15,896 nucleotides of DNA from WLNJ01 sp037131165 (GTDB taxonomy: Bacteria; Actinomycetota; Thermoleophilia; Solirubrobacterales; Solirubrobacteraceae). Of the stretch, positions 1 through 7,333 are shown piece after piece (position 1 is the first letter of the stretch; each line of letters begins with the position of its first letter). The notes beneath the pieces were generated by a model. The model worked only from the letters and a program-made list of their open reading frames with translations. It had not been told where the DNA came from and ran no database searches. The position numbers were made by a program, and so were the translations under genes. The stretch covers positions 1 through 15,896 of the forward strand of contig JBAXRO010000044.1 in the NCBI GenBank assembly GCA_037131165.1, read 5' to 3'.

Positions 1-169
1 GGAGCACCCGTTCTTCGTCGCCAGCCAGTACCACCCGGAGTTCAAGTCGCGTCCCGACAGACCCGCGCCCCTCTTCCGGGGCTTCGTTGGGGCCGCATTC
101 GCTCGTGCGAGCGAACGTGGCCAGCCGGCCGGTGACGGCCTTGCGGCCGGCAGCGGCAGTCACGCATGA
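1..169 (+). CDS. pyrG: CTP synthase, C-terminal end (partial)
   Basis: This is the last 55 codons of CTP synthase, the enzyme that aminates UTP to CTP using glutamine. The gene enters from the left edge. The visible peptide contains HPFFVASQYHPEFKSRP followed by PLFRGFVGAA. This is the signature end of the class I glutamine amidotransferase domain, in which the HPE triplet supplies the catalytic histidine and glutamate. A Gly/Ala-rich tail of about 20 residues follows and then TGA. The stop overlaps the next gene's ATG (ATGA), so the two are probably co-transcribed and translationally coupled. The synthetase domain and the catalytic cysteine lie outside the window. Confidence 0.96.
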   Translation, partial: EHPFFVASQYHPEFKSRPDRPAPLFRGFVGAAFARASERGQPAGDGLAAGSGSHA

Positions 170-1284
170 GTCTCGGCTCACCGATCGACCCCGGAGATCT
201 GTTCGAGGAGCTTTGTTCGATCCCCTCACCCTCGCTCGGGGAGGCCGCTGTTGGGAGGACCGTATGTGGCCTGCTCGACCAGATTGGGATCCCATGGGAG
301 ACTGATGGTGCAGCAGCGAAGCTCGGAGGCGATCAGGACAACATCCATGCCGTCCTGCCTGGCGCCGATGGTGCAACCGAGGGTGGCATCCTGCTTGCCG
401 CTCATCTCGACACCGTCCCGCCGGGTGACTCGCTGCGTCCGATTCTCGACGGCGGTGTCTGGCGTAATGCCGGCGATGGAATCCTCGGTGCCGACAACAA
501 GGCGGCGGTGACCGCAGTCGTCTGCGCGGCCGCTGCATGGGCTTCCGTCAGACCCAAAGTCCCGGTCGAGATCCTCTTTACGGTGGCCGAGGAGATCGGG
601 CTCCTCGGGGCGCACGCCTTCCCGCTCGACCGCTTGAGCAGCAGGCTGGCATTCGTCTTCGACCATCCGTCCCCTTTGGGGACATTCGTCGAGGTTTCGC
701 CGGGACACACCAGGGTCGCGGTTGGGATTCGCGGGCGCACGGCGCATGCCGGCGTCAGGCCCGAGGAAGGTGCAAACGCGATCCGTGCTGCGGCCAAGGC
801 GATCGCCGCCATTCCCAACGGGCGCCTCAGCGAGAGCTCGACGGCAAACGTCGGCTTGATCAGTGGCGGTACGGCAGGCAATGTCGTTCCCGCCAACTGC
901 GAGTTCGAGTTCGAGATCCGCAGTGCCGAGGAAGGGGATGCGGCGAGCATCCTGCTCGAGGCGACCGATGCGACCCAGGCTGCCGCCGACTCGGAGGGTT
1001 GCTCGGCCGACCTCGGGGTAAGCCGCAGCTTCAGCGGCTACCGGCACTCCGATTCCCACCCTGCGCTCAAGGTCGGCAGTGCGGCGCTCGAGTCGCTTGG
1101 CCTCGAGCCGCTGGGAGTGGCAAGCGGTGGCGGTTCCGATGGGAACGTGTTCGAGGCCGCGGGGATCCCGACCCTGAACTTCGGGGACGGCTCGATCGAC
1201 ACCCATACCCCTGATGAGCGAATCTCCGACTCCGACCTGCGTCGGCTCGTGGAGCTCACCCTCGCGTTGCCGGAACTGGCCTGA
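166..1284 (+). CDS. M20-family metallopeptidase (PepT/tripeptidase-like)
   Basis: A 372-residue zinc metallopeptidase of the M20/ArgE/DapE/CPG2 clan, likely a cytosolic di- or tripeptidase or related amidohydrolase. The co-catalytic metal ligands are all visible: H80 and D82 in AAHLDTV, D110 in GADNKAA, the general base and ligand pair E142-E143 in VAEEIG, D166 in FDHPSP and H347 in DTHTPDE. The lid/dimerisation domain runs from about 175 to 285, with H194 in RTAHAG, a residue typical of the dimer interface. The GADNKAA, EEIGLLGA and final HTPDE arrangement is closest to PepT-like members, but the true substrate cannot be read from sequence. The ATG overlaps the pyrG stop by 4 bp and no good Shine-Dalgarno is seen, so translation probably depends on coupling. 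In many actinobacteria a NUDIX gene lies between pyrG and xerD; here this peptidase occupies that position. Confidence 0.9.
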   Translation: MSLGSPIDPGDLFEELCSIPSPSLGEAAVGRTVCGLLDQIGIPWETDGAAAKLGGDQDNIHAVLPGADGATEGGILLAAHLDTVPPGDSLRPILDGGVWRNAGDGILGADNKAAVTAVVCAAAAWASVRPKVPVEILFTVAEEIGLLGAHAFPLDRLSSRLAFVFDHPSPLGTFVEVSPGHTRVAVGIRGRTAHAGVRPEEGANAIRAAAKAIAAIPNGRLSESSTANVGLISGGTAGNVVPANCEFEFEIRSAEEGDAASILLEATDATQAAADSEGCSADLGVSRSFSGYRHSDSHPALKVGSAALESLGLEPLGVASGGGSDGNVFEAAGIPTLNFGDGSIDTHTPDERISDSDLRRLVELTLALPELA

Positions 1285-1287
1285 ACG

Positions 1288-1309
1288 GCTCCCTGCAGCG
1301 GCAGGGGGC
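1288..1309 (+). other. Hairpin between peptidase and xer gene
   Basis: Bases 1288-1296 pair with 1301-1309 around the loop AGCG, giving a 9-bp stem with one G-T wobble. It begins 4 nt after the peptidase stop. No T-run follows, so it is not a classical intrinsic terminator. It could be an RNA processing or attenuation element ahead of xer. An alternative weaker pairing exists between the G-run at 1304-1308 and CCCC at 1318-1321. Confidence 0.4.
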
Positions 1310-1337
1310 AGGAGGCTCCCCGTAGAACCCGTCGGAG

Positions 1338-2243
1338 GTGAATGCAGCCTCCAGCACCGACCTGCTGCTCGACTTCCTCGGTTCTCTGGAACTCGAGCGA
1401 GGCCTCGCGCGCAACACCCTCGAGGCGTACCAGACCGACCTCAGGCAGCTGTCCGTTCATCTCGAGGCCGCGGGGAGCGATCTGATCGGTGCGTCCCGCG
1501 CGGATCTCGCATCATGGCTCGACTCGCTGGCAGCCTCCGGAGTGTCCAACGCGACCCTGAGGCGGAAGGTCGCCTGCCTGCGAACCTGGTATCGGTGGCT
1601 TCGCAGGGAGGAGTTGATCGAGGATGACCCGACAGCGGAGCTGCGCTCACCCGGTCGAGACAGGCGGCTGCCCAAGGTGCTGACCCGCGGCGAGGTCGCA
1701 CGGCTGATGGAGGCTCCATCGGGGACCGAGCCCGCTGCCTTGCGGGACAGGGCCATCCTCGAGACGATGTACGCCTGCGGCCTGCGTTCGACGGAGACCG
1801 TCGAACTCGAACTCTCGAAGGTCGACCTCGAAGCGCGCATGTTGAGGGTCGTTGGCAAGGGGGGCAAGGAGCGGATGGTCCCGCTCGGGACTCCCGCCGT
1901 TGCCGCGATCGCTGTCTGGCTCGAACGGGGACGACCAAAGCTTGTAGGCATTCGTGAGGAGCGGCGCTTGTTTGTCAACCTGCGCGGTGGATCAATGACC
2001 CGGCAGGGTCTCTACGGGATCGTCCGCCGTCACGCCGCCACAGCCGGGCTCTCGGGCCGGATGACACCTCACACTCTGCGACACAGCTTCGCCACTCACA
2101 TGTTGAGCGGTGGCTGCGACCTTCGTGCACTCCAAGAGATGCTCGGTCATGCCGATGCGGCAACGACCCAGCTCTATACGCACCTCACTGTCGACGACCT
2201 CAGAGAGAGCTACTTCGAGGCCCATCCACGATCGCGCACCTGA
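1338..2243 (+). CDS. xerD: Tyrosine recombinase XerC/XerD type
   Basis: A 301-residue site-specific tyrosine recombinase of the length typical for XerC/XerD, which resolve chromosome dimers at dif. The N-terminal SAM-like core-binding domain is at about 7-95 and the catalytic domain at about 112-295. The catalytic set is complete: R150 in CGLRS, K174 in VGKGGK, H245 and R248 in HTLRHSF, H271 in LGHADAATTQ and the nucleophile Y280 in LYTH. The start is GTG at 1338, because an in-frame stop at 1323-1325 rules out anything longer. A GGAGG at 1334-1338 overlaps that start and so cannot serve it well; AGGAGG at 1310-1315 lies rather far upstream. The XerD assignment rests on the pyrG neighbourhood, which hosts xerD in many actinobacteria. 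XerC remains possible. There are no flanking att repeats or phage genes, so this looks like the housekeeping enzyme rather than an integrase. Confidence 0.88.
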   Translation: MNAASSTDLLLDFLGSLELERGLARNTLEAYQTDLRQLSVHLEAAGSDLIGASRADLASWLDSLAASGVSNATLRRKVACLRTWYRWLRREELIEDDPTAELRSPGRDRRLPKVLTRGEVARLMEAPSGTEPAALRDRAILETMYACGLRSTETVELELSKVDLEARMLRVVGKGGKERMVPLGTPAVAAIAVWLERGRPKLVGIREERRLFVNLRGGSMTRQGLYGIVRRHAATAGLSGRMTPHTLRHSFATHMLSGGCDLRALQEMLGHADAATTQLYTHLTVDDLRESYFEAHPRSRT

Positions 2244-2272
2244 CCCGGGGGCCGGCTGCGAGACTGCGGGCC

Positions 2273-3109
2273 ATGCCGGAGTTGCCAGAGGTGGAGACCG
2301 TCCGTCGGAAACTGGCCGGACGCCTCGAGGGTCGGGTTGTCACCGAAGCGGTGGTGAGCGATGAACGCTGGTGCGAGCCGATGACGGCAGCGATGCTCGA
2401 GAGCGGGGTGGAGGGGAGCCGGATCGAATCGACCGGCCGCCGTGGGAAGTACTTGATCTGGAACCTCAGCGGGGGCCGCGCGCTGGTGATGCACCTGCGG
2501 ATGACCGGCACTCTGCTTTACGACCCGGTCCCGGACGGGAAGTACGTGAGGGTCGAGTTCGGCCTCGACGACGGCCACAGGATCGCGTTCAGCGATCCGA
2601 GGAGGTTCGGGACGGCGCTGCTGCTCGATTCAGACGGGCTGGATGCCTACTTCGCCGTGAGACTTGGCCTCGAGCCGTTCGACAGCGAGTTCGACGCGGA
2701 CCACCTCTTCGGGCTGATGCGTGGCCGAAACGCCCCGATCAAGTCGTTCCTGCTTGACCAGCGCCGGATAGCTGGGATCGGGAACATCTACGCCGACGAG
2801 GCGCTGTTTCGGGCGGGTGTCCATCCTTTGCGCCGTCCCGCGGAGCTCAACAGGCGACAGGCCGCTCGGTTGCGGGACGGGATCGTCGATGCGCTCGCTG
2901 CCGGGATCGAAGCGGGCGGCGCCACGATCGACGACTTTCGCGATCCGGACGGCGCCTGGGGCGCCTACCAGTCGGAGTTCCTCGTCCACAGGCGCGAAGG
3001 CCAGGAGTGCCCTGACTGCGGCCGGGAGATCCGGAGAATGGTGATCGGTGGGCGCTCGACCTACTGCTGTGAGGCCTGCCAGCCGCGCCCGAGACGCCCC
3101 CGCAGCTGA
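2273..3109 (+). CDS. mutM: Formamidopyrimidine-DNA glycosylase MutM (Fpg)
   Basis: A 278-residue bifunctional DNA glycosylase/AP lyase that removes 8-oxoguanine and formamidopyrimidines. It starts with the diagnostic MPELPEVETVRR, in which P2 is the catalytic N-terminal amine after Met removal and E3 is the acid. K59 in GRRGKYL is the conserved active-site lysine, MHLRMTG follows, and RRIAGIGNIYADEALF forms the helix-two-turn-helix DNA-binding region. The C-terminal zinc finger is intact, with C246 and C249 in ECPDCG and C266 and C269 in CEACQ, plus the preceding GGRSTY. The ATG at 2273 is fixed by the invariant Pro2-Glu3. It lies 29 bp after xer with no obvious Shine-Dalgarno or promoter, so it probably shares a transcript with the genes upstream. 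Length and domain order are normal. Confidence 0.97.
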   Translation: MPELPEVETVRRKLAGRLEGRVVTEAVVSDERWCEPMTAAMLESGVEGSRIESTGRRGKYLIWNLSGGRALVMHLRMTGTLLYDPVPDGKYVRVEFGLDDGHRIAFSDPRRFGTALLLDSDGLDAYFAVRLGLEPFDSEFDADHLFGLMRGRNAPIKSFLLDQRRIAGIGNIYADEALFRAGVHPLRRPAELNRRQAARLRDGIVDALAAGIEAGGATIDDFRDPDGAWGAYQSEFLVHRREGQECPDCGREIRRMVIGGRSTYCCEACQPRPRRPRS

Positions 3110-3210
3110 GGGCGGTTGGCTGCTGAATGGAGGGGCCGCATGCGCCCTCCGCGACGGAGGATGTGCCCGACGGGCCGGCTTCTGCCCTGAAGCGGGGCGG
3201 TGGCGGGGCC
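3110..3210. terminator. Convergent mutM/grx intergenic region with hairpins
   Basis: The 101 bp between two convergent genes carries overlapping short hairpins. GGAGGG at 3129-3134 pairs with CCCTCC at 3145-3150. CCTCCG at 3146-3151 pairs with CGGAGG at 3155-3160 around a CGA loop. The two share bases, so only one can form at a time. Neither has a T-tract. The position suggests a bidirectional transcription end, but this is inferred from context. Confidence 0.4.
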
Positions 3211-3465
3211 TCAGCGGTCGAGCAGCCCTGCGAGGCGACCGTTCGCGTCGGCGGCCTCGAGTTCCGTCCAGCCGCCGAGGGTCTCGCCGTCGATCACGAT
3301 CTGCGGGAAGGTCATCAGGCCGGTCTTGGCAGCGAGTTCGGCTCGACCGTCCGGGTCGCGGCCAAGGTTGATCTCCTCGTAGTCGACCTCTCTCGCTGCG
3401 AGCAGGGCCTTGGCCCGCGAGCAGTAGGGACAGGGTTCGGTCGTGTAGACGATCACTTCAGCCAC
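3211..3465 (-). CDS. Glutaredoxin, CPYC type
   Basis: An 84-residue single-domain glutaredoxin, a small cytosolic thiol-disulfide oxidoreductase. The dithiol active site C12-P-Y-C15 lies in TTEPCPYC after the first beta strand. The cis-proline loop is TFPQIVIDG with P54, and the following GG at 64-65 is the usual ligand-binding turn. Length is normal for the GrxC group. The reading frame starts with GTG at 3463-3465. No Shine-Dalgarno precedes it, but a TAACCT box lies 6 nt upstream, so a leaderless mRNA is likely. It runs convergent to mutM and divergent from recO, with 45 bp to the recO ATG. Many actinobacteria rely on mycothiol with mycoredoxin instead. This sequence could act as a mycoredoxin-like reductase, since the reductant cannot be inferred. 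Confidence 0.92.
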   Translation of the reverse strand: MAEVIVYTTEPCPYCSRAKALLAAREVDYEEINLGRDPDGRAELAAKTGLMTFPQIVIDGETLGGWTELEAADANGRLAGLLDR

Positions 3466-3471
3466 GGCGTC

Positions 3472-3477
3472 AGGTTA
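3472..3477 (-). promoter_or_regulatory. Putative -10 box for glutaredoxin gene
   Basis: On the minus strand TAACCT ends 6 nt before the GTG start. This fits the actinobacterial TANNNT -10 consensus and would place the transcription start at or next to the start codon. No convincing -35 is visible. Confidence 0.4.
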
Positions 3478-3494
3478 GCGGCCGATGTCGGCTC

Positions 3495-3500
3495 TACCTT
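3495..3500 (+). promoter_or_regulatory. Putative -10 box for recO
   Basis: TACCTT lies 10 nt before the recO ATG. It suggests a transcript with a leader of only a few bases, in line with the missing Shine-Dalgarno. It sits back-to-back with the minus-strand box at 3472-3477, so the 45-bp gap would hold two divergent promoters. Confidence 0.35.
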
Positions 3501-3510
3501 GACTGGTGAC

Positions 3511-4239
3511 ATGGCGGATGCGAGGACGTTCAAGACGGAAGCGATCGTGCTGCGGTCGATCCGCTACGGGGAGGCTGACAGGATCCTCCATCTGTACACC
3601 CCGGACCACGGCAAGGTCGGCGCCATCGCCAAGGGAGCAAGGCGGACCAAGAGTAAGTTCGGCGCGCGTCTGGAGCCGTTCATGAGGGTCAGGGTCGTGC
3701 TCAGGGTCGGCCGAGGCGACCTCCACTCCGTGAGCGGCGTCGAGACTGTCGCCCAGTACGCGAGGCTCCGGGAGAGCGCTGCGGGCCTCGACTGGGCCGC
3801 GCGCTGCTGCGACTCGGTTTCACGGATCCTCGACGGGCCGGATCCGCACCCGCTTGCCTACAACCTGCTTGCCAACTCGCTGGCCGCAGCCGACAGCGAC
3901 CCGGACCTCCCCGGCAAGAGTGCCCAGATCTCCTTCAGGTTGAAGCTGCTTATCGCAGCCGGCCTGCAGCCCTGTCTCGACTCCTGTGCCTCCTGTGGCG
4001 CCGAAGGGCCGCTCTCCGCATTCTCCGGGGCTGCCGGAGGCACTGTCTGCCCCGACTGCGAGGCCACCGGTTTCGCGCTCGGAGCGAGCGCCCTCAATTG
4101 GCTTGTCGACGCCGTCGGAACGTCGGTCTCCAACGCTCCGCAAGGCAGCGATGTCGATCTCAGGTTGGCTGAGCGTTGCGTCTCGGAGACCGTCGAACAC
4201 CACGCGAACATCCGACTGCGCCCGGCCGCGGCACGGTAG
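3511..4239 (+). CDS. recO: DNA repair protein RecO
   Basis: A 242-residue RecO, the RecFOR-pathway mediator that anneals single strands and helps load RecA onto SSB-coated DNA. The N-terminal OB fold begins with TFKTEAIVLRSIRYGEADRIL and continues through GKVGAIAKGARRTKSKFG, both classic RecO signatures. The C-terminal helical domain carries a four- or five-cysteine zinc site: C155, C159, C162, then C180 and C183 in CPDC. The start at 3511 is chosen because the RecO fold begins at once. The frame stays open as far as 3127, but that extension would cross the divergent glutaredoxin gene and has no RecO similarity. The stop codon is 11 bp from the next start. Replication and repair genes follow on the same strand. 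Confidence 0.94.
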   Translation: MADARTFKTEAIVLRSIRYGEADRILHLYTPDHGKVGAIAKGARRTKSKFGARLEPFMRVRVVLRVGRGDLHSVSGVETVAQYARLRESAAGLDWAARCCDSVSRILDGPDPHPLAYNLLANSLAAADSDPDLPGKSAQISFRLKLLIAAGLQPCLDSCASCGAEGPLSAFSGAAGGTVCPDCEATGFALGASALNWLVDAVGTSVSNAPQGSDVDLRLAERCVSETVEHHANIRLRPAAAR

Positions 4240-4242
4240 CCT
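4237..4242 (+). promoter_or_regulatory. Putative -10 box for dgt
   Basis: TAGCCT lies 8 nt before the dgt ATG, with no Shine-Dalgarno between. Its first three bases are also the recO stop codon TAG, so coincidence is a real possibility. The same hexamer at the same distance precedes rfbC. Confidence 0.3.
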
Positions 4243-4250
4243 CCGGATCG

Positions 4251-5309
4251 ATGGGAACGAAGGACCCAAGCGGCGCCGCTCACCCCCGGGGGGAGGTGGC
4301 CGACGCCTTCGCCGAACGGGTGAAGGCCAATGAGGAAAGGGTGCTGAGCCCCCTTGCCGTCCGCTCGTATCCCGACCTCAGGGACCGAACCGAGACCGGC
4401 TGCGGGTTGCGGACCCCTTTCCAGCGGGACAGGGACAGGATCGTCCACAGCAAGGCGTTCCGACGGCTCAAACACAAGACCCAGGTCTTCGTGGCTCCGC
4501 TCGGCGATCACTACAGGACGCGGCTGACCCACACCCTCGAGGTAACCCAGATATCGAGGACGGTGGCCCGCGCACTGCGACTCAACGAGGACCTGACCGA
4601 AGCGATCGGCCTTGGGCACGACCTGGGCCACTCGCCCTTCGGCCACACGGGGGAGGAAGCACTCGACCGTTGCCTGAGCGAACGCTGGGGCGGGCACTTC
4701 CGACACTACGAGCACTCGCTGCGCATCGTCGAACGGCTGGAGCGCGATGGACGCGGACTCAACCTGACCGAGCAGGTGCGCGACGGGATCGCACACCACT
4801 CCGGAAGGGCCGCGATGCCGGCAACCCTCGAAGGGCGGATCGTGCGGATCGTCGATCGGGTCGCCTATCTCAATCACGACATCGACGATGCATTGCGCGC
4901 GGGTGTGATCACGGCTGGTGACGTCCCGGTGGAGGCGATGGAGGTGCTCGGTCCGAGCGGAGGTGAGCGGATTGATGCACTCGTCCACGATCTCGTCGAG
5001 AACAGCGAGGTCGCAGGTGACATCGTCCAGGGAGATGAGCTGGGTGGAGCGATGCACCGGCTTCGCGAATTCATGTTCGAGCGTGTGTACCTCGGACCGG
5101 AGGCAAGGCGCGAGCACGCCCGCATCGAAACGGTGATCGGCACCCTGTTCAACTGGTACAGCGAGGACCCGAGCCGGATCCCGGACGGGGTGTCCCCGGA
5201 TGACGCCACCGAAGCGGAGCGGGTGACCGACTGGATCGCAGGGATGACTGACCGTTTCTGCATCCGAGCCTTCGAGGACGTAGCCATGCCCGAAGCGTTC
5301 GCGCCGTGA
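4251..5309 (+). CDS. dgt: Deoxyguanosinetriphosphate triphosphohydrolase-like protein
   Basis: A 352-residue HD-superfamily dNTP triphosphohydrolase, which splits dNTPs to deoxynucleosides and triphosphate. The N-terminal stretch RTPFQRDRDRIVHSKAFRRL and KHKTQVF is the family hallmark. Metal-binding residues are H94 in RLTHTLEV, H123-D124 in LGHDLGHSPFGH and D202 in VDRVAYLNHD. It belongs to the shorter dGTPase-like type rather than the about 500-residue E. coli Dgt. The ATG at 4251 is preferred over longer in-frame options because those lie inside recO and add no conserved sequence. The TGA overlaps the dnaG GTG by 4 bp, so the two are translationally coupled. dgt-dnaG adjacency is known from other actinobacteria, including mycobacteria, and fits a link between dNTP pools and replication. 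Confidence 0.94.
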   Translation: MGTKDPSGAAHPRGEVADAFAERVKANEERVLSPLAVRSYPDLRDRTETGCGLRTPFQRDRDRIVHSKAFRRLKHKTQVFVAPLGDHYRTRLTHTLEVTQISRTVARALRLNEDLTEAIGLGHDLGHSPFGHTGEEALDRCLSERWGGHFRHYEHSLRIVERLERDGRGLNLTEQVRDGIAHHSGRAAMPATLEGRIVRIVDRVAYLNHDIDDALRAGVITAGDVPVEAMEVLGPSGGERIDALVHDLVENSEVAGDIVQGDELGGAMHRLREFMFERVYLGPEARREHARIETVIGTLFNWYSEDPSRIPDGVSPDDATEAERVTDWIAGMTDRFCIRAFEDVAMPEAFAP

Positions 5310-7120
5310 GCCGGTTCACGGACGACGACCGCGAGCGAGTTCGCGATGCGGTGGACATGGTCGCGCTCGTCGAGACGCGAACCCAGCTGAAGCGTTCCGG
5401 GGCGAACTCGTTCTTCGGCCGCTGCCCGTTCCACGAGGAGCGCAGCCCGTCCTTCCACGTCCGACCGGTCGAGAAGCACTACCACTGCTTCGGCTGTCAG
5501 GTCTCCGGAGACCCTTTCAAGTTCGTGATGGAGATGGAGGGCCTCTCCTTTCCGGAGGCGATCGAGTCGCTCGCCGATCGCTTCGGGGTGAAGGTCGAGC
5601 CGCAGGCCGAGGACCCGGAGGCGGTCGAGCGTCGCAAGCGCCGCGAGCGGCTGCTCGAACTGCTCGAACGCACGACGGCCTTCTACGAGCGGGTCCTTGC
5701 GGACGCCAGTGAGGCCGCTGCGGCCCGGAAGCTCTTGGCCGACAGGGGAATCGAACAGGAGACACTCGCCCGGTTCCGTGTCGGCTACTCGCCAAGTGCC
5801 TGGGACAGGGTCTTGCTGGCCTCGCGTGAGGCTGGATTCACGGAGGAGGAGTTGCTCGCAGCCGGCCTCGTCCGGAAGGCGCAGGGCAAGGAGCAGCTGT
5901 TCGATCGCTTTCGAGGCCGGATCATGTTCCCCCTCGCCGACTCTCGCGGTCGTGTGATCGGTTTCGGCGCGAGGGCCATGCGCGACGGTCAGGGGCCGAA
6001 GTACCTCAACAGCGCCGAAGGTGAGATCTACCACAAGGGGAGCCAGCTCTACGGACTCCATTTGGCGAGGCCGGAGGCCGCCCGGAGCGGGTCGATAGTC
6101 CTCGTCGAGGGTTACGTAGACGCGCTGGCGATGAGCCAGGCCGGAGTTGAGAACGTCGTCGCTCTGATGGGAACCGCGCTGACGGAGGAGCAGGCGGCAC
6201 AGCTCGAGCGGACGGCCCGGACGCTCCTGCTGGCGCTTGACGCCGACAAGGCCGGCCAGAAGGCCATGCTGAGGTCCGGCGAGATAACGGCAGGCAAGGC
6301 GCTCGAGCTCAGGGTCGTCCCGATGCCGCCTGGAAAGGACCCGGGCGATCTCCTGCTCGAGGAGGGCGCCGACCGACTTCGCTCGCGGGTTTCGGCCTCG
6401 GAGCCTTTCGTCGCATTCAGGGTCGGGGCTGTCCTCTCGTCCGCGGACCTCTCCAACGCCGAGGGCAAGGACAGGGCGCTGGCGCAACTGCGGCCGATCC
6501 TCTCGGCCGAACGACCGAGTGTGCTGCGGGAGGAACTGCTCCAGCGCATCGCAGGCCAGCTCGACCTCTCGGGCGAACTGGTCGCGACGATCGTGCAGCC
6601 GGGAGCCGGCAGCTCGGGCAGTTCGGTGACTGCGAGCAGATCACCCGGCCCGGCCCCAACCAGTTCCGGCGTCCTGAAGCCCGCAGATCGGCTCTCGCAG
6701 GTCGAGCGTGGCTTCCTCGCGCTGTGCGTCGCCCTCCCCGAGAGGGGGAGGGATGCGCTCAACAGCATCGACCCTGAGGAGTGGTTCACAGGTGCGCCTG
6801 AGCGCAGGGCCGCGGCGCACCTTGCCTCCTCGCTCCCCGACCCGATCGGCGGCCTCGGTTCCAGCGAGGATTCGGATCTGGCTTCGCTGATGGCCGGCCT
6901 GATGTCGCGTGCTTCGGAGATGGAGCCGAGCGAGGCGGCTTTCGACCTCGAGTTCCAACAGCTCGACCTCAGACGGCACGACCGGCTGATCGAGCGGTCG
7001 CGCCGCAACGACCCCGGCCTCGGCTCAGAGCTGGCGGTGGAGCGCGAGCGAATCCGGCAACGGATCGACAGCGCGGCCGAGCGACTCGAGGATGAGGCCG
7101 ATCAGAAGGGCATTCGCTGA
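5306..7120 (+). CDS. dnaG: DNA primase DnaG
   Basis: A 604-residue bacterial primase that makes RNA primers at the replication fork. The N-terminal zinc-binding domain has C40, H43, C61 and C64 (CPFH and CFGC), the usual CHC2 pattern. The RNA polymerase core runs from about 125 to 345, with FPLADSRGRVIGFGAR and PKYLNS. The TOPRIM metal-binding residues are E268 in VEGYVD and D312/D314 in ALDADKAGQ. The C-terminal part beyond about 430 is variable. It includes a Ser/Gly/Pro-rich linker near 440-460 and a helical region that would contact the DnaB helicase. The GTG start is set by the 4-bp overlap with dgt and by the conserved motif spacing. The final residues are Arg/Glu-rich and probably helical. 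No rpoD follows; a tRNA gene comes next. Confidence 0.97.
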   Translation: MSRFTDDDRERVRDAVDMVALVETRTQLKRSGANSFFGRCPFHEERSPSFHVRPVEKHYHCFGCQVSGDPFKFVMEMEGLSFPEAIESLADRFGVKVEPQAEDPEAVERRKRRERLLELLERTTAFYERVLADASEAAAARKLLADRGIEQETLARFRVGYSPSAWDRVLLASREAGFTEEELLAAGLVRKAQGKEQLFDRFRGRIMFPLADSRGRVIGFGARAMRDGQGPKYLNSAEGEIYHKGSQLYGLHLARPEAARSGSIVLVEGYVDALAMSQAGVENVVALMGTALTEEQAAQLERTARTLLLALDADKAGQKAMLRSGEITAGKALELRVVPMPPGKDPGDLLLEEGADRLRSRVSASEPFVAFRVGAVLSSADLSNAEGKDRALAQLRPILSAERPSVLREELLQRIAGQLDLSGELVATIVQPGAGSSGSSVTASRSPGPAPTSSGVLKPADRLSQVERGFLALCVALPERGRDALNSIDPEEWFTGAPERRAAAHLASSLPDPIGGLGSSEDSDLASLMAGLMSRASEMEPSEAAFDLEFQQLDLRRHDRLIERSRRNDPGLGSELAVERERIRQRIDSAAERLEDEADQKGIR

Positions 7121-7158
7121 CGCGAACTGCTGCCGCACCGCCAAGTCTCTCCGACCGC

Positions 7159-7164
7159 TAGTCT
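7159..7164 (+). promoter_or_regulatory. Putative -10 box for tRNA-Asn
   Basis: TAGTCT lies 11 nt before the mature tRNA 5' end, in the 55-bp gap after dnaG. Spacing suits a transcript starting a few bases before the tRNA. A matching -35 is not evident. Confidence 0.35.
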
Positions 7165-7175
7165 GAGCCGCTCAT

Positions 7176-7247
7176 TCCGGGGTAGCTCAATGGCAGAGCA
7201 TTCGACTGTTAATCGAAGGGTTGTGGGTTCGAGTCCCACCCCCGGAG
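7176..7247 (+). tRNA. tRNA-Asn (anticodon GTT)
   Basis: A complete 72-nt cloverleaf. The acceptor TCCGGGG (7176-7182) pairs with CCCCGGA (7240-7246), with discriminator G at 7247. The D stem is GCTC/GAGC. The anticodon stem TTCGA/TCGAA encloses loop CTGTTAA, with GTT at 7208-7210. The variable loop is 5 nt. The T stem GTGGG/CCCAC encloses loop TTCGAGT. CCA is not encoded. All stems are perfectly paired. Confidence 0.97.
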
Positions 7248-7252
7248 CTTCG

Positions 7253-7306
7253 AACCGATTCGGACCGGTTGGTACAGGCCCGTCAGCTCACGGAGTTGGC
7301 GGGCCT
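7253..7306. terminator. Hairpins between tRNA-Asn and glycosyltransferase gene
   Basis: Two hairpins fill the 86-bp gap between convergent units. The main one pairs 7276-7289 with 7293-7306 over a 3-nt ACG loop, giving a 14-bp stem with two G-T wobbles. A weaker 5-bp AACCG/CGGTT stem lies at 7253-7257 and 7266-7270. There is no T-run on either side. The placement fits a shared bidirectional terminator of the U-tract-less kind often described in actinobacteria. Confidence 0.6.
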
Positions 7307-7333
7307 CATGTCCTTCAGGTGCCGAGGGTTCGG

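Noticed and set aside
1338..2243. Xer gene as the integrase of a mobile element
   Set aside because: There are no flanking repeats, phage genes or excisionase. The length and pyrG neighbourhood fit the housekeeping Xer recombinase.
3127..3510. N-terminal extension of recO
   Set aside because: The frame is open but overlaps the divergent glutaredoxin gene and shows no RecO similarity; the RecO fold starts at 3511.
3858..5117. Long minus-strand open frame antisense to recO and dgt
   Set aside because: Shadow of conserved plus-strand genes; no domain and no ribosome site.
4874..6487. Very long open frame on the minus strand across dgt and dnaG
   Set aside because: It is antisense to two clearly conserved genes, has no recognisable motif, and its Arg/Leu/Glu-rich composition is the expected mirror of GC-rich codons.
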